Source: Ailurus styani (taxonomy: Eukaryota > Chordata > Mammalia > Carnivora > Ailuridae). Taken from it: a stretch of DNA of 64,000 bases. Positions 24,440-35,154 of the stretch are shown one piece after another (position 1 is the stretch's first letter; each line of letters begins with the position of its first letter). The stretch is taken from the NCBI GenBank assembly GCA_002007465.1, contig LNAC01000018.1:2544732-2608731 (forward strand), in the 5' to 3' direction. The notes beneath the pieces were generated by a model, which had not been told where the DNA came from, did not search any database, and saw nothing but the letters and a program-made list of their open reading frames with translations. Both the position numbers and the translations under genes were made by a program.

Positions 24440-24463
24440 CTTTAGTTCCGCACTGTCCGCCAT
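24440..24463 (-). CDS. PIAS1: PIAS1 coding exon 1 (first 8 codons)
   Basis: On the minus strand the sequence reads ATG GCG GAC AGT GCG GAA CTA AAG, i.e. MADSAELK, followed at once by the 5' splice site GTAAAG. The exon therefore ends in phase 0 with an AAG|GTAAAG donor. MADSAELK is the amino terminus of PIAS1; PIAS2 and PIAS3 start differently (MADFEELR, MAELGELK). PIAS1 is a nuclear SUMO E3 ligase and STAT1 inhibitor. Its SAP domain begins in exon 2, its PINIT and SP-RING domains lie further on, and none of these are in this window. The start context is strong (A at -3, G at +4). The first exon is too short to form an ORF of reportable length. The identification rests on 8 residues plus donor, CpG-island and YY1 context, so it is good but not absolute. 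Confidence 0.92.
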
Positions 24464-24467
24464 CTTG
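24457..24467 (-). promoter_or_regulatory. YY1-like site overlapping the PIAS1 start codon
   Basis: Minus strand reads CAAGATGGCGG, a full match to the YY1 core AAGATGGCGG. The ATG of PIAS1 is the ATG of the motif. YY1 sites placed just downstream of the start site and overlapping the initiator ATG are a known arrangement in CpG-island genes. Confidence 0.75.
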
Positions 24468-24570
24468 CGTCTGTCAGCGCAAGCGCACTGAACCTCGCCG
24501 GGGGCCGCCGCTAGACCCGCCCCTCTAGCCAGCCTGGCCCCGCCCTAGCCCGTCCCCTCTCGCCCCTCCA
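24464..24570 (-). other. PIAS1: PIAS1 5' UTR part of exon 1 (5' end approximate)
   Basis: This is the stretch immediately upstream of the ATG on the minus strand, CpG-rich and without a TATA box. The transcription start cannot be read from sequence. The right-hand limit given is only a typical distance for a TATA-less CpG-island promoter with dispersed starts. The NRF1-like palindrome at 24477-24487 lies within or just upstream of it. Confidence 0.5.
24477..24487. promoter_or_regulatory. NRF1-like palindrome
   Basis: GCGCAAGCGCA on the plus strand, one base from the NRF1 consensus (YGCGCAYGCGCR). It lies 14 bases upstream of the start codon. Binding is inferred. Confidence 0.55.
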
Positions 24571-24669
24571 CCTCCCCGACCCGCCCCCGGCCTCCGCCCC
24601 TCTCCCGGCGCTCAGAGCCCCGCCCCGGGCACGTACAGCAGCGAGACCGGCACGTACCATTTAAATAAT

Positions 24670-24677
24670 GGCGCCAA
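24670..24677 (-). promoter_or_regulatory. E2F-like site
   Basis: Minus strand reads TTGGCGCC, an E2F-type element, about 210 bases upstream of the PIAS1 ATG and inside the CpG island. Motif match only. Confidence 0.4.
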
Positions 24678-24964
24678 GCGGGGAGGTTTGACAGTTACTC
24701 CCCCCTCGACCTCCCCGCCCCCCATCTTCGCTGGGCTAGCGCTTCAAGGGAAAGGCCGGAGCCAGTGGGCTGCGGGCCTGAGCCCCGCCCCTCTGCGGCC
24801 TGCGGAACCCTTTTGCAAAGCTTCGATGCCTACAATCACAGAAATTTTAATGGCCCCCTCCCCCAATCAGCGAGTCCTTTTCAGCACCTGCTACCTGCGA
24901 GGCTACGCGTGGGCTAAAAATAACAATCCGTTAGATTTGAGGGTCACTTGATGGAGCATTTCCA

Positions 24965-25125
24965 GATTTATTAGCTCAGATCCTCCTTATGACAGCGCTG
25001 GTGAGGTGGGCAGAGAAGAAATTACAATTCCCGTGGGTATGAATATAGTCAGAGATGAAAGCTCAGACAAGAAAAGTGACTTGCCCAAACACTTAACAGG
25101 GGTGACCTAAGACAAAATTTTGAAG
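24965..25125 (-). mobile_element. MIR fragment, antisense
   Basis: 'gatcctccttatgacagcgc', 'gagaagaaattacaattccc', 'aaagtgacttgcccaaac' is the reverse MIR core. Confidence 0.6.
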
Positions 25126-25139
25126 ACTTTCATTCATTA

Positions 25140-25380
25140 ACTCTTTGTTTCAACAAGTAATTATTTAGTGATTATGTACCAGTCCTGTTTCTTTATGTAT
25201 ACATCGGGAAATCAAAAACAAAGTCTCCGCCCTCCTGTAGTTCTCTAATGGAGGAACAGACAAGTGAACCAATAAAGATACTATTACAAATGGTGGTGAG
25301 TACCAGAAAAGAGCAAAGGGTCCAGTGAGAGAATAGTGGTTGGAAGGAGATGGACTTAATACCTGGAGGGCTTTCTCCAA
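25140..25380. mobile_element. Ancient interspersed repeat, family uncertain
   Basis: 'agtgattatgtaccagtcct', 'gccctcctgtagttctctaa', 'ggaacagacaagtgaaccaa' follow a common mammalian L2/MIR-associated consensus but are too diverged to name. Confidence 0.4.
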
Positions 25381-25429
25381 TAAATTGACATTTAAGTAGA
25401 TGTGGTGAAAGGATTATTTCACACCTTTT

Positions 25430-26555
25430 CCTCTCTACTGAAAGCCTCCTATACCTCTTCCACAACTCCCACTTGCTGCTCTCAATTTTGCTTCATTCCT
25501 CATGGAAAAAGTGAAAAGATAACAGACTTGAACTCCCTTATCTTTTCACCATCAAAACTATTCCTACAGATATAGTAACATTTGGGTTACTATGAATGAA
25601 GTGTCCCTGTGTCTGTGGAGGCCAGTTCCTCTACCAGTGACCTGGATTCCTTTCCCTCCCACATTCCTAAGAACTTTACTCCTACAATTACCTCAACCTC
25701 CAGCATCATTACTTTTTCCCCTATTAGATTACTCCTATCAGCATATAAACATACTGAAATTCCTCCCACCTAAAACAAACCTCCCTTGACTCCAAAATCT
25801 CCTCCAGAACTGCTCTATTTCTCTCTCTTCACTGCAAAATTCTCAGGTTTTTCAAGGTCTCTCTACAGTGATTGTCCTCCCTTCCTCACATCACATTCCT
25901 TTCTCAGCCTACTCTGACCCAGCCTTGACTTCTCTTACCTATCAAGATTATTAATGATCTCCATGTTTCCAAAACCAATTGTCAATTCTCTATTATTTAA
26001 AAGGACCTCTCAGGAGAACTGCAAGTAGTTGACAAGCAAGACTCCTTTCTCTTGAAACACTTTTCACCCTAAACTTCCTTCAACATCTCTCTGTCCTGAT
26101 TTTCCTATTCCTTCAACAAGCCTCCTTGTCAAAATCATCTGCTGATTTCTCCTCTTTGGCTCAATTTTTAAATGTCGTCGTCCTCCAGGGCTCAGTCCTC
26201 ACCCTCTTATCTTCTCTGTTTTACAGTCCCCAGGTGAATTTATCCAACTCTTTGACATTCAAGTTTCTGTCTAGCCCACACCTCCCCACCAAAATCCAGG
26301 TTCACAAATCCAACTGGCTACTTAATATCTCTATTTCCTAACTCCTAGTCATCTCAAGCTTCGTGTCAAATAGTGCCTTGATTTTTACCCCCAGCCTTGT
26401 TCCTTTCCCACTACTCTCCGTGGATGGCACCATCATTCAGCCCGTTGTTCAAACCAAAATTCTGGAAATCATCCTTGGTCCCTCTCTTTCATTCACCTCT
26501 CACATCCAATCCATCAGCCAATCCAGCTGACTCTGCCTCTAAAACACATCCCAAG
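25430..26555 (+). mobile_element. L2 ORF2 fragment (reverse transcriptase region)
   Basis: Long L2 (CR1-clade LINE) match. From 26126 the frame reads VLQGSVLTLLSSLFYSP, equivalent to the RT motif PQGSVLGPLLFSLY. Downstream 'ttggtccctctctttcattc' and 'cacatccaatccatcagcca' are typical L2 text. Many frameshifts; dead. Confidence 0.75.
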
Positions 26556-26771
26556 GGCGCCTGGGTGGCTCAGTGGGTTAAAGCCTCTGCTTTCGGCTCA
26601 GGTCATGATCTCAGCGTCCTGGGATCGAGGCCCGCATCGGGCTCTCTGCTCGGCAGGGAGCCTGCTTCCTCCTCTCCCTGTCTCTCTGCCTACTTGTAAT
26701 CTCTCTCTCTGTGTCAAATAAATAAATAAAATCTTTAAAAAAAAATTAAATAAATAAATAAATAAATAAAT
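26556..26771 (+). mobile_element. SINEC, young, perfect 15-base TSD
   Basis: Near-consensus; TSD aaaacacatcccaag at 26541-26555 and 26772-26786. Tail (AAAT)n. Confidence 0.96.
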
Positions 26772-26786
26772 AAAACACATCCCAAG

Positions 26787-27060
26787 CCTGTCCGTTTCAC
26801 TGGCCATCCACTACCATGATTCCAAGATGCCGTAATTTCACAAATGGACTGCTAGGAAGGTTATTCAACTGAGAGGATGACTTTATGACTTTCATTGCCC
26901 TACACACTTTCCCTTCTAGGGACTATGGTATAATAAAAAATAAAAATTGACTTCATCCCTGGTTCCTGGCACAGAGCTCCTAAAACCTTTAAGATTTCCA
27001 GAGGATAGGATTGTCTTTCATTATTCCTAATGAGCCCCTTTCCACCACGCCTGAGCTTAC
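26787..27060. other. Intergenic sequence, no gene seen
   Basis: Nothing recognised. Confidence 0.45.
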
Positions 27061-27575
27061 ACTAATGAGGTAAGAGTGTGGCTCCTCGGGAGCTTCAGGA
27101 TGGGAGCTGGTCATCGGTAAGACTAAACACAAAGACTAAATACATGATTAGATGAGGGTTAGTAAACACATGGAAGTACTGGCACATCGGTGCCCAGAGA
27201 GGGTAGGGAAACTCTACATCCCCACCCTTCATTCATTACCCTATGCATCTCTGCCATTTGGCTGTTCCTGAGTTATTTCCTTTATAATAGACTGGTAAAT
27301 GTAAGTAAAGTGTTTCCTGAGTTATGTGAGTCCTCTCTAATGAATTATCAAAACTGAGCAGAAATTATAGGAACCCTCAAATTCGGTAAGTCAGCAGTAC
27401 AAGTGGCCCATGGGACTGGCGACTGGTACCTGAAGTAGGGGCAGTTTTGTGGGACTGAGCCCTGGAGTTGGTGTCGAAACTGAATTGTTGGATATTTACT
27501 TGGTGTTGGAGAATTGGTGTGAAAAGATATCACATATTTGGTGTCAGAAACAACCTCAGAGACTCCTTCTTCCAC
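27061..27575 (+). mobile_element. Probable ancient LTR-retroelement remnant
   Basis: 'tataatagactggtaaatgt', 'aaagtgtttcctgagttatg', 'cccatgggactggcgactgg', 'ttgtgggactgagccctgga', 'tttggtgtcagaaacaac' follow a common mammalian repeat consensus whose exact family I cannot name. Confidence 0.45.
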
Positions 27576-27699
27576 AAATATATAAACATATTAAATATAT
27601 ATTAAAAATTACATTTAAAAACTACATTTACATTTGTATTGGTATAAAGACGAATGCAATCATGAATTAAAACTATAAAGCTCTTAGGAGTAAATCTCT

Positions 27700-28395
27700 A
27701 TAACCTTGAATGAGACATAGCTTTCTTAGACATGGATTTCCTACGTGTAGGAAAGACAGCTTTCCTACATGTGGTAGGAATGGTATAGCCACTTTGGAAA
27801 ATAGTTTGGCAGTTCTTTGAAAACTGAAAAGGTACTCACCATACAACTCAACAATTCTTGGACATTTATCCCAGAGAAATGAAGACTTATTTCCATGCAG
27901 GAAATTGTACAAGAATGTTCTTTATTTATAAGGGCCCCAAACTAGAAACTATCCAAATCTCCTTTAATGGTTAAATGGCAAAACAAACTGTGATACATAT
28001 ATACCATGAAATACTACTCAGCAATCTAAAAACAAAAACAAACAAACAAAAACTGACACACACAACAACTTGGATAAACCTCATGAAGATTATACTGGCT
28101 GAAAAATAATAAAACTAATCCCAAAGGATGCTTATTGCCTGATTCTATGTATGTAACATTAATAAAATAACATAATTACAGAAATGGAGAATAGACCAGT
28201 GGTTACCAGGGAGTTAGGAATGGAGGAAAAGGGTGGTTCTTACAAATGTCAATTTCATGGTTTTGATATTACACTGTAGTTCCATAAAATGTTCACTTTG
28301 GGGGAGACAGGGGAAAGGATACATATGGCTTCCCTCTGTATTTCTTTGCAATCTCCTGTGAATCAAATCTGCAATTATTTCAACATAAAAGTACA
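27700..28395 (+). mobile_element. L1 3' end (old)
   Basis: 'cggaaa..' type L1M text: 'tttggaaaatagtttggcag', 'atttatcccagagaaatgaa', 'atactactcagcaatctaaa', 'agaccagtggttaccaggga'. Confidence 0.75.
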
Positions 28396-28923
28396 CATTT
28401 TTTCATATATATATGAATGTATATATCTGAAGAGTGTATGTAAATATTGAAGATACAATGAATCAAAATTATAGGGATAGGGACATCATCAAAATGGCAG
28501 AATAGGCAGCTCCAAACTCCCATACCTCCACAGAAACTTTAAAAAAAAAAACAAGCAACTGTCAGACTAACTTTGTCAGAACTCTGGAAAATAGTCAAAA
28601 ATATAGCAACCAAGCAAATGCTTAATCCAAAAAAAAAAAAAAGACAACTTAGAAATGGTAAGAAAACTTCATGATACTTTTACTTACCCCAGCCCTACTC
28701 CCTCCCGACTTGTCCCACCTTCCCAGGATGGAGCCCTGTTCCCTGGAAATCACTGTGTTCGTCTGTTCTAATCTTCCTGGGAGCTAGCTGAAGGGCTAAT
28801 GCAAGGCCTATCTCTGTTTTGCTTAACCTGGGACCCACAATAGAAAAGCAACAAGCATTGCTTGAAAAAACTGTAAGATGAATAAACAACTTGCAACTGC
28901 CTGGGGCCAAAGATTACAGTTGG

Positions 28924-29163
28924 TTTTTTTTTTTTTAAGATTTTATTTATTTATTTGACACAGAGAGAGAGAGAGATCACAAGTAGGCAGAGAGGCAGGC
29001 AGAGAGAGAGGAGGAAGCAGGCTCCCAGCTGAGCAGGGAGCCCAATGCAGGGCTCGATACAGGGCTCGATGTGGGGCTCTATGTGGGGCTCAATCCCAGG
29101 ACCCTGAGATCACAACCTGAGCCGAAGGCAGAGGCTTTAAACCACGAGCCACCCAGGCCCCCC
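28924..29163 (-). mobile_element. SINEC, antisense, with internal tandem expansion
   Basis: Reverse body; TSD tacagttgg at 28915-28923 and 29164-29172. Around 29050-29095 the 'gggctcgat' segment is repeated about four times in 14-18-base units, where a normal copy has one. Confidence 0.93.
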
Positions 29164-30103
29164 TACAGTTGGTACCTTCTAAATAGACCACCTAAAGCCT
29201 GGGAACAAAAGCTGGGGAGAGAAATTTACTAGGAAATTAGGTAATTCAAATTGAAAAGTGCTCATGAACACTGGAGTATTTAAAAGACCATGCACATGTG
29301 CCTGAGACAAGATGCATTTCAGGAAAAACCCAAGAAAGCCCTAAGATTCCACCATTGACTGATAAATGTGCTCGGAGCAACCAGAAAGTGAAGGCTGAGG
29401 AAGAATTTCAAACAGCCTAGTTAAGTGTTAAAAGAAATACCCTCACACAAGCCAAACCACAAAGATTGGGAAAGGTGTTTTGTTTGTTTGTTTTAAGTTC
29501 CTAGTGTTCAAGGAAATCTCAGTAAATACACTGGCTGAACATAAGCTGAGGCTTTAACAGTCAAGAATAGCAAACCCTGGAGAAGGGAGAGCATTTGATT
29601 CCCAAAGATAACACATCATAATATTCAGATGCTCAGTTTTTTGATGACAGTAACTAAAAAAATCACAAAATATAATAATAAACAGGAAAATATGGCCCAG
29701 TCAATGGAAAAGAATTGACAGAAACTATTCCTAAGGAAGCTCAGACACTGGACTTATACAAAGATTTTAAAGCCACTGTTTTAAATATTCTCAAAGAACT
29801 AAAGGAAACTAGGTAAAAAACATATGAACAAAATGAAAATATCAATAAAGAGATAGAAATTGTTAAAAGGAAAGAAGTAGAAATTCTGGAGCTAAAAAGT
29901 ACAATAACTGAAATGAAAAATTCACTAGAGAGGTTCCAGAACAGACTTAAGCAGTCAGAAGAAAGCAGAGGAAATCTTGAAAGCAGGAAGAGTAAAACAA
30001 TGTATCATATGCAAGTATTCTCAATCAGAAGGAAAGCCAATTTCTCATCAGAAACAGTAGAGGCTGCAGAGCAATAGGACTCCATATTTAAAGCACTGAA
30101 GTA

Positions 30104-30303
30104 GGGTGCCTGGGTGGCTCAGTGGGTTAAAGCCTCTGCCTTTGGCTCAGGTCATGATCTCAGGGTCCTGGGATCGAGGCCCGCATTGGGCTCCCTGCTC
30201 GGCGGGGAGCCTGCTTCCTCCTCTCTCTGTCTGCCTCTCTGCCTACTTGAGCTCTCTCTCTCTGTGTCAAATAAATAAATAAAAAATCTTAAAAAAAAAT
30301 AAT
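30104..30303 (+). mobile_element. SINEC, young
   Basis: Near-consensus; TSD 'aaagcactgaagta' (30090) and 'aaagtcctgaagta' (30304). Confidence 0.94.
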
Positions 30304-30385
30304 AAAGTCCTGAAGTAAATAAACCCTGCCAAATAACAATTCTATATCCACAAAACTATCCTTCAAGAATGAAGGATAATATAAG

Positions 30386-30590
30386 GGGCACCTGGGTGGC
30401 TCAGTTGGTTAAAAATCTGCCTTCGGCTCAGGTCATTTTCCTGGGGTCCTGGGATAGAGTCGGGCTCCTTACTCATTGGGGAACCTGCTTCTCCCTCTGC
30501 CTACTGCTCTCCCTGCTTCTTCTCTCTGTCTCTCTGATAAATAAATAAAATCTTTAAAATTAACTTAATTACTTAATTAATTAAATAAAA
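30386..30590 (+). mobile_element. SINEC
   Basis: 'ggggcacctgggtggctcag' to 'gataaataaataaaatcttt' and an A/T-rich tail. Confidence 0.9.
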
Positions 30591-31314
30591 TCCATTCTGA
30601 CAATCTGTCTTTTAATTGGAGAGTCTAATCCATTTACATTTATATTGACAAAGATTTAACACATATAGAAGATATAATGCATATAAAACATATATGTACA
30701 TATTGACAGAGCCCCAAAATACATGAAGCAAGTGCACATAACTATTATCCAGGATAGACTACATGTTAGTCTACAAGTCTTAAGAAATTCAAAAATATTA
30801 AAATTAGACAAAATATCTTTTCCAATCGCAATAGAGTGAAACTAGAAATGAATAACCAAAAATTTTCCAGAAAACTGGAAAATGCACAAATATGTGGAAA
30901 TTAAACAACATGATCAATTTCATGGAAATGAAAAGAATTACAAGAGAATACTATGACAACTGTACTCCAACCAATTGGATAACCTAGATGAAATGGACAA
31001 ATTCCTAGAAACACACAAGCTACCAAAATGAGTCATGAAGAAATAGAAAATCTGAAAAGACTTATAACAAGCAAAGAGATTGAATCCATAACTTAAAAAA
31101 AAAAGTCCTCCCAACAAAGAAATCCCAGGACCAGATGATTTCACTGGCAACTTCAACCAAACATTTAAAGAAGAATTAGCACCAATCCTTCTCAAACTCT
31201 TCCCAAGAAATGAAGAGAACTTAGTACTTTCTAACTTATTCTGTAAAACTGGCATTAGTACTGAAATCAGACAAAGATATTATAAGGAAAGAAAACTATA
31301 GACTAAAATCTCTT

Positions 31315-31490
31315 ATGACTCCTTTGGTTAAATTTACTCCTAAAAACTTTATTCTGTATGATACCATCATAAATATTTTCTTAATTTCTTTTTCAAATTG
31401 TTCATTGCTACTAGCAACACAACTGATTTTTGTGTGGTGGTTTTGTATTTCACACTTTTGCTGAATTTGCTTAGCTTATAAGTGGCAACT
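31315..31490 (-). mobile_element. L1 ORF2 fragment, antisense
   Basis: 'tggttaaatttactcctaaa', 'cttaatttctttttcaaatt' and 'caactgatttttgtgtgg' are reverse ORF2 3' text, opposite to the flanking L1 copies. Confidence 0.65.
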
Positions 31491-32837
31491 TTTGTGTTAC
31501 ATAATTTACCACAATTTTTAAAGTAATATAACAAACAAACTTAGAAATTTAGAGCCATATATGACTATATCAGAAAATTTTTTAAGTTGAAAATCAGTTA
31601 TGTAAGTTTCCATCTCAGAAAGACATTATGAGAACAGCAAATCAAACTCAAACTAGCAGTAAGGAAATAATAAAAATGAGAGTAGATATAAAATTTACAA
31701 CAAATATAAAATATAGAAGATCAATAAAGCTGAAAGTTGGCTAGTTAACATTTTAATAAAATTGGTTACCCCTAATAAGGCTGATCAAAAAGAAAAAAAA
31801 GAGAAATTATCACTACCAAAACAAAGAATCACTACAGATCCTGTAGACACTAAAAAAGACTATAAGAGAATACTATGAGCAGCCTATTCCAATACAGCTG
31901 ATGATTTAAATAAAATAAACAAATTCCATAAAACGTATAACTTACCAAAACTGACTCAAGGAGAAATAGAAAATAAGAATAGTCCTACATCTAGCAAAGA
32001 AATTGAATTCGTTATTTAAAACCCTCTTACAAAGAAAACTCCAGACACAGATGATTTCACCAGTGAATTTTTCCAGACAATTAAGGAGGAAACAATAAGC
32101 AATCATACACAAAGTCTTCCCAAGGATAGGAAAAGATATACTCAACTGTTTATGAGGCCAGGACCTTGAAACCACAACCTGGCAAGGATACTACGAGAAA
32201 GAAAAAATATAGACAATTCTCTCTCGTTTCCACAGGAGCAAAACTCTTAAGCAAAATATTAGGAAATTGAATACATTAATATATAAAAGCAAAATAGAAT
32301 ATAACCAAGAGGCATTTACTCTAGGAACACAAAAAGTTGTTTAACATTTAAAAACCAATCATCTTCATTCACCACATTAACAGACATAGAAAGTGAAAAA
32401 TCATATGATCATGTTGATAGATGCAGAAAACGCATTTAATAAAAATTTAACACCCATTCATGATATCAACTTTAATAAACTAGTCATAGAAAGAAACTCC
32501 TTTATATGATTATAAGAATCTACCAAAAATGTACAGAAAACCTAGTTAATATTTGATAATGGCAATGAGAAAGGTGATAAGGTAAATAGAAGAAAATGTC
32601 AGACTTAGAAAAAGAGAGTAATAAAATGGTCATTAACAGAGAATATGATTGTGCCTGGAGAACACCTAAAATAATTCTCTGAAAAAGTATTAGATAATAG
32701 AATTAATAAGTGAATTTATTGAGTTTACTTGATGCATGGTGAGCTGATAAAAATCAATTCTATTTCTACATATTGCAGTAAACAAATAGAAAATATAATT
32801 CAGGAAAAGATATCAATTACAATAACACTTTTATTTT

Positions 32838-33156
32838 TATTTTAATCTTTTTTTAAAGAAGCACTATAGGGGCGCCTGGGTGGCTCAGTGGCTTAAAGCC
32901 TCTGCTTTCGGCTCAGGTCATGATCTCAGGGTCCTGGGATCGAGGCCCATATCGGGCTCTCTGCTCGGCAGGGAGCCTGCTTCCTCCTCTCTCTCTGCCT
33001 ACTTGTGATCTCTCTCTCTGTGTCAAATAAAGAAATAAAATCTTTAAAAAAAAAAAAATAAAAAAATAAAGAAGCACTATACCCAATGTGGGATTTGAAC
33101 TCACAACCCCAAGATCGAGAGTCACATGCTCTACTGACTGAGCCAGCCAGGTACTC
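32838..33156 (-). mobile_element. Old short SINEC, antisense, split by a younger SINEC
   Basis: Two parts (32838-32868 and 33082-33156): T-rich tail then 'cccaatgtgggatttgaact', 'ctctactgactgagccagcc'. The young copy at 32869-33067 sits inside. Confidence 0.82.
32869..33067 (+). mobile_element. SINEC, young, inside an older SINEC
   Basis: Near-consensus; perfect TSD aaagaagcactata at 32855-32868 and 33068-33081. Confidence 0.95.
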
Positions 33157-33709
33157 TTACAATGACATTTTTAAAATAACAAAAACATCTTGGAACACAC
33201 CTTTTAAAAAAGGCCTTTACACTGAAAACTACTAAAATTTCACTGAAATTAAAGACCCAAATAACTAAAGGGATTATATTCTTTTCATTGATTTGAATGC
33301 TCAATATTGTAAAGATGTCAGTTCACCCCAAATTGATACATATTTAATTGGAATATATTCAATGTAATTGCAATCAGAGCCCTACCATATTTGTTGTAAA
33401 TACTAATAAACTCATTCCAATATTTACAGAAATGAAATGATTCAGGAATAGCAAATACAGTCCTAAAGGAAACAACCTAAGTGGATGCCTCATAGTACCA
33501 GATATCAAGACATATCATCAACCTAAAATGATTAAATCATGAATATTAGCACAAGGAAAGACAAGTAGACCAAGAAATAGAAAATATAGTTCAGACACAC
33601 TTGGGGAAAGCATGATCGTTTCAATAAAAGATACATGTCAATTGGATATCATTTAGCAAAAAATGAATCTTGACCCCTATCTCAAATCACACATAGAAAG
33701 CAACTCTAG

Positions 33710-33929
33710 GGCACCTGGGTGGCTCAGTGGGTTGGGGCCGCTGCCTTCGGCTCAGGTCATGATCCCAGGGTCCTGGGATCGGGGCCCGCATCGGGCTCTC
33801 TGCTCAGCGGGGAGCCTGCTTCCTCCTCTCTCCTCTCTCTCTGCCTGCCTCTCTGCCTGCTTGTAATCTCTCTCTCTTTCTGTGTCAAGTGAATAGATAG
33901 AATCTTTAAAAAAAAAAAAAAAAAAAAAA
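33710..33929 (+). mobile_element. SINEC, young, perfect 15-base TSD
   Basis: TSD agaaagcaactctag at 33695-33709 and 33930-33944; poly-A about 23 bases. Confidence 0.96.
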
Positions 33930-34038
33930 AGAAAGCAACTCTAGATAGATAATAAATCTAAATATGAAATGTAAAAACAAATAAATATTTTATAAGTTAA
34001 CATAGAGAAATATCTTTATGACCTTAAGGTAGGCAGAG

Positions 34039-34243
34039 TTTTTTTTTTTTTTAAGATTTATATTTATTTTAGAGCAGAGAGAGAGAAAACATGGGAGGGG
34101 CAGGGAGAGGGGAGAGAGAATCTCGAGCAGACTCTCCACTGAACACAGAGCCTGACAAGGGCTCAGTCCCATGACCCTGAGATCATGACCTGAGCCAAAA
34201 TCAAGAGTTGGATAGCTAACGGACTGAGCCATTCAGGTGCCCC
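34039..34243 (-). mobile_element. SINEC, antisense
   Basis: Reverse older body; TSD taggcagag at 34030-34038 and 34244-34252. Confidence 0.92.
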
Positions 34244-34639
34244 TAGGCAGAGATTTTGTAAATAGGATACAAAAAGTGCCAACCACAAAGGAAAACATTA
34301 ATTGGAGCATGTTAAAATTTAAAACTTCTTTTCCTCATAAGACACTATTAAGAGAGAAAAAAAGCAAGTCAATAGTGGGAAAAGATATTTGAAATACATG
34401 TATCCAACAAAAGAGATCATTTAGAATATTACACTACAAGCTTATAAAACTCCTTCAAATCAATTTAACAGAACAAAAAGCATGCAACCCAATAGAGCAA
34501 ATAGACAAGAGACTTGAATTGGCACTTCACTAAAGATCACATTCCAAATGGCCTATAGATATATGAAAAGATGTTCAACTTCGTCAGTCACCAAGGAAAC
34601 ACTCATTAAAACCATGGTGTGACAAACTTGGGAAGAAGA

Positions 34640-34790
34640 AAGGAACAGGCTTGGCTCAGCTTAAATGTTACTTTCTCTGAGATGCCTTCTTATCTAAAGA
34701 CAGTAGGTGGTAGAGTTTATTCCAACCATCATCAATATTAGCCCTATTTTTGGCTGACACACATCTAAGTCACCTTTACTATAACAGACC
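34640..34790 (+). mobile_element. L2 3' end fragment
   Basis: 'gctcagcttaaatgttactt', 'ctgagatgccttcttatcta' as in L2 3' ends. Confidence 0.55.
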
Positions 34791-35150
34791 TCACAGAGGG
34801 AATTCCCCACTGTGGGAGTTTTGGTGGGAGGGGAGTGCCAAGAGCTAGACACCCAACCTGGAGGCCAGAAACTGAGAGAGAACATCTTCATGGTTCAGCA
34901 AGGGGAACAGGTGTGTGAACCAAGCCCAATCAAGCAAAACCTCTCTGTGGGCTCCCCGGTTCTCTGTGGAGACATGGGGACACCAAGGCAGAGACCCAGC
35001 AAACATAGCTTTCTGTAGCACGACCATCTCAGTTCCTGCTACCTACACCCCAATCTCTCAGGGTTCTACTTCACTTTCCAAGCCTATTTGTTCAGGCTCC
35101 CTTTGATCTTAAAAACTTCCAATTGTCTTCCTTCCCCCCCCCCCTTTTTT
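34791..35150. other. Intergenic sequence, no gene seen
   Basis: Three overlapping short frames on both strands (34812-35106); none has a recognisable domain. Confidence 0.45.
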
Positions 35151-35154
35151 TTCT

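Larger units (their letters stand above)
23740..24830. promoter_or_regulatory. PIAS1: CpG island / PIAS1 promoter
   Basis: Dense CpG and G+C content in a window that is otherwise AT-rich, centred on PIAS1 exon 1 and extending about 0.7 kb into intron 1 and about 0.35 kb upstream. It contains many CCGCCC/GGGCGG GC boxes (for example near 24512, 24580 and 24618) and G-runs with quadruplex potential near 23945 and 24096. There is no TATA box near the start codon. This is the usual layout of a broadly expressed housekeeping promoter. Island limits are by eye. Confidence 0.9.
28478..31310 (+). mobile_element. L1 copy A: 5' UTR, ORF1 and part of ORF2
   Basis: Begins with L1M 5' UTR text ('aaaatggcagaataggcagc'), continues through ORF1-like sequence at 29750-30100 and 30307-30370, then ORF2-like sequence at 30660-31310 ('ggataacctagatgaaatgg', 'gaccagatgatttcactggc'). 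Frames are broken throughout. Three SINECs (28924, 30104, 30386) interrupt it. A short stretch at 30591-30655 reads as antisense L1 ORF2, suggesting rearrangement. Confidence 0.75.
31600..34625 (+). mobile_element. L1 copy B: ORF2 to 3' end
   Basis: Sense L1 ORF2 from 'gcaaatcaaactcaaactag' on. The segment 31865-32210 ('tataagagaatactatgagc', 'cacagatgatttcaccagtg') covers the same ORF2 region as 30930-31300 of copy A but is diverged, so this is a separate insertion. It continues to 'aagatgttcaacttcgtcag' near 34600. It is interrupted by SINECs at 32838-33156, 33710 and 34039. All frames are broken. Confidence 0.75.
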
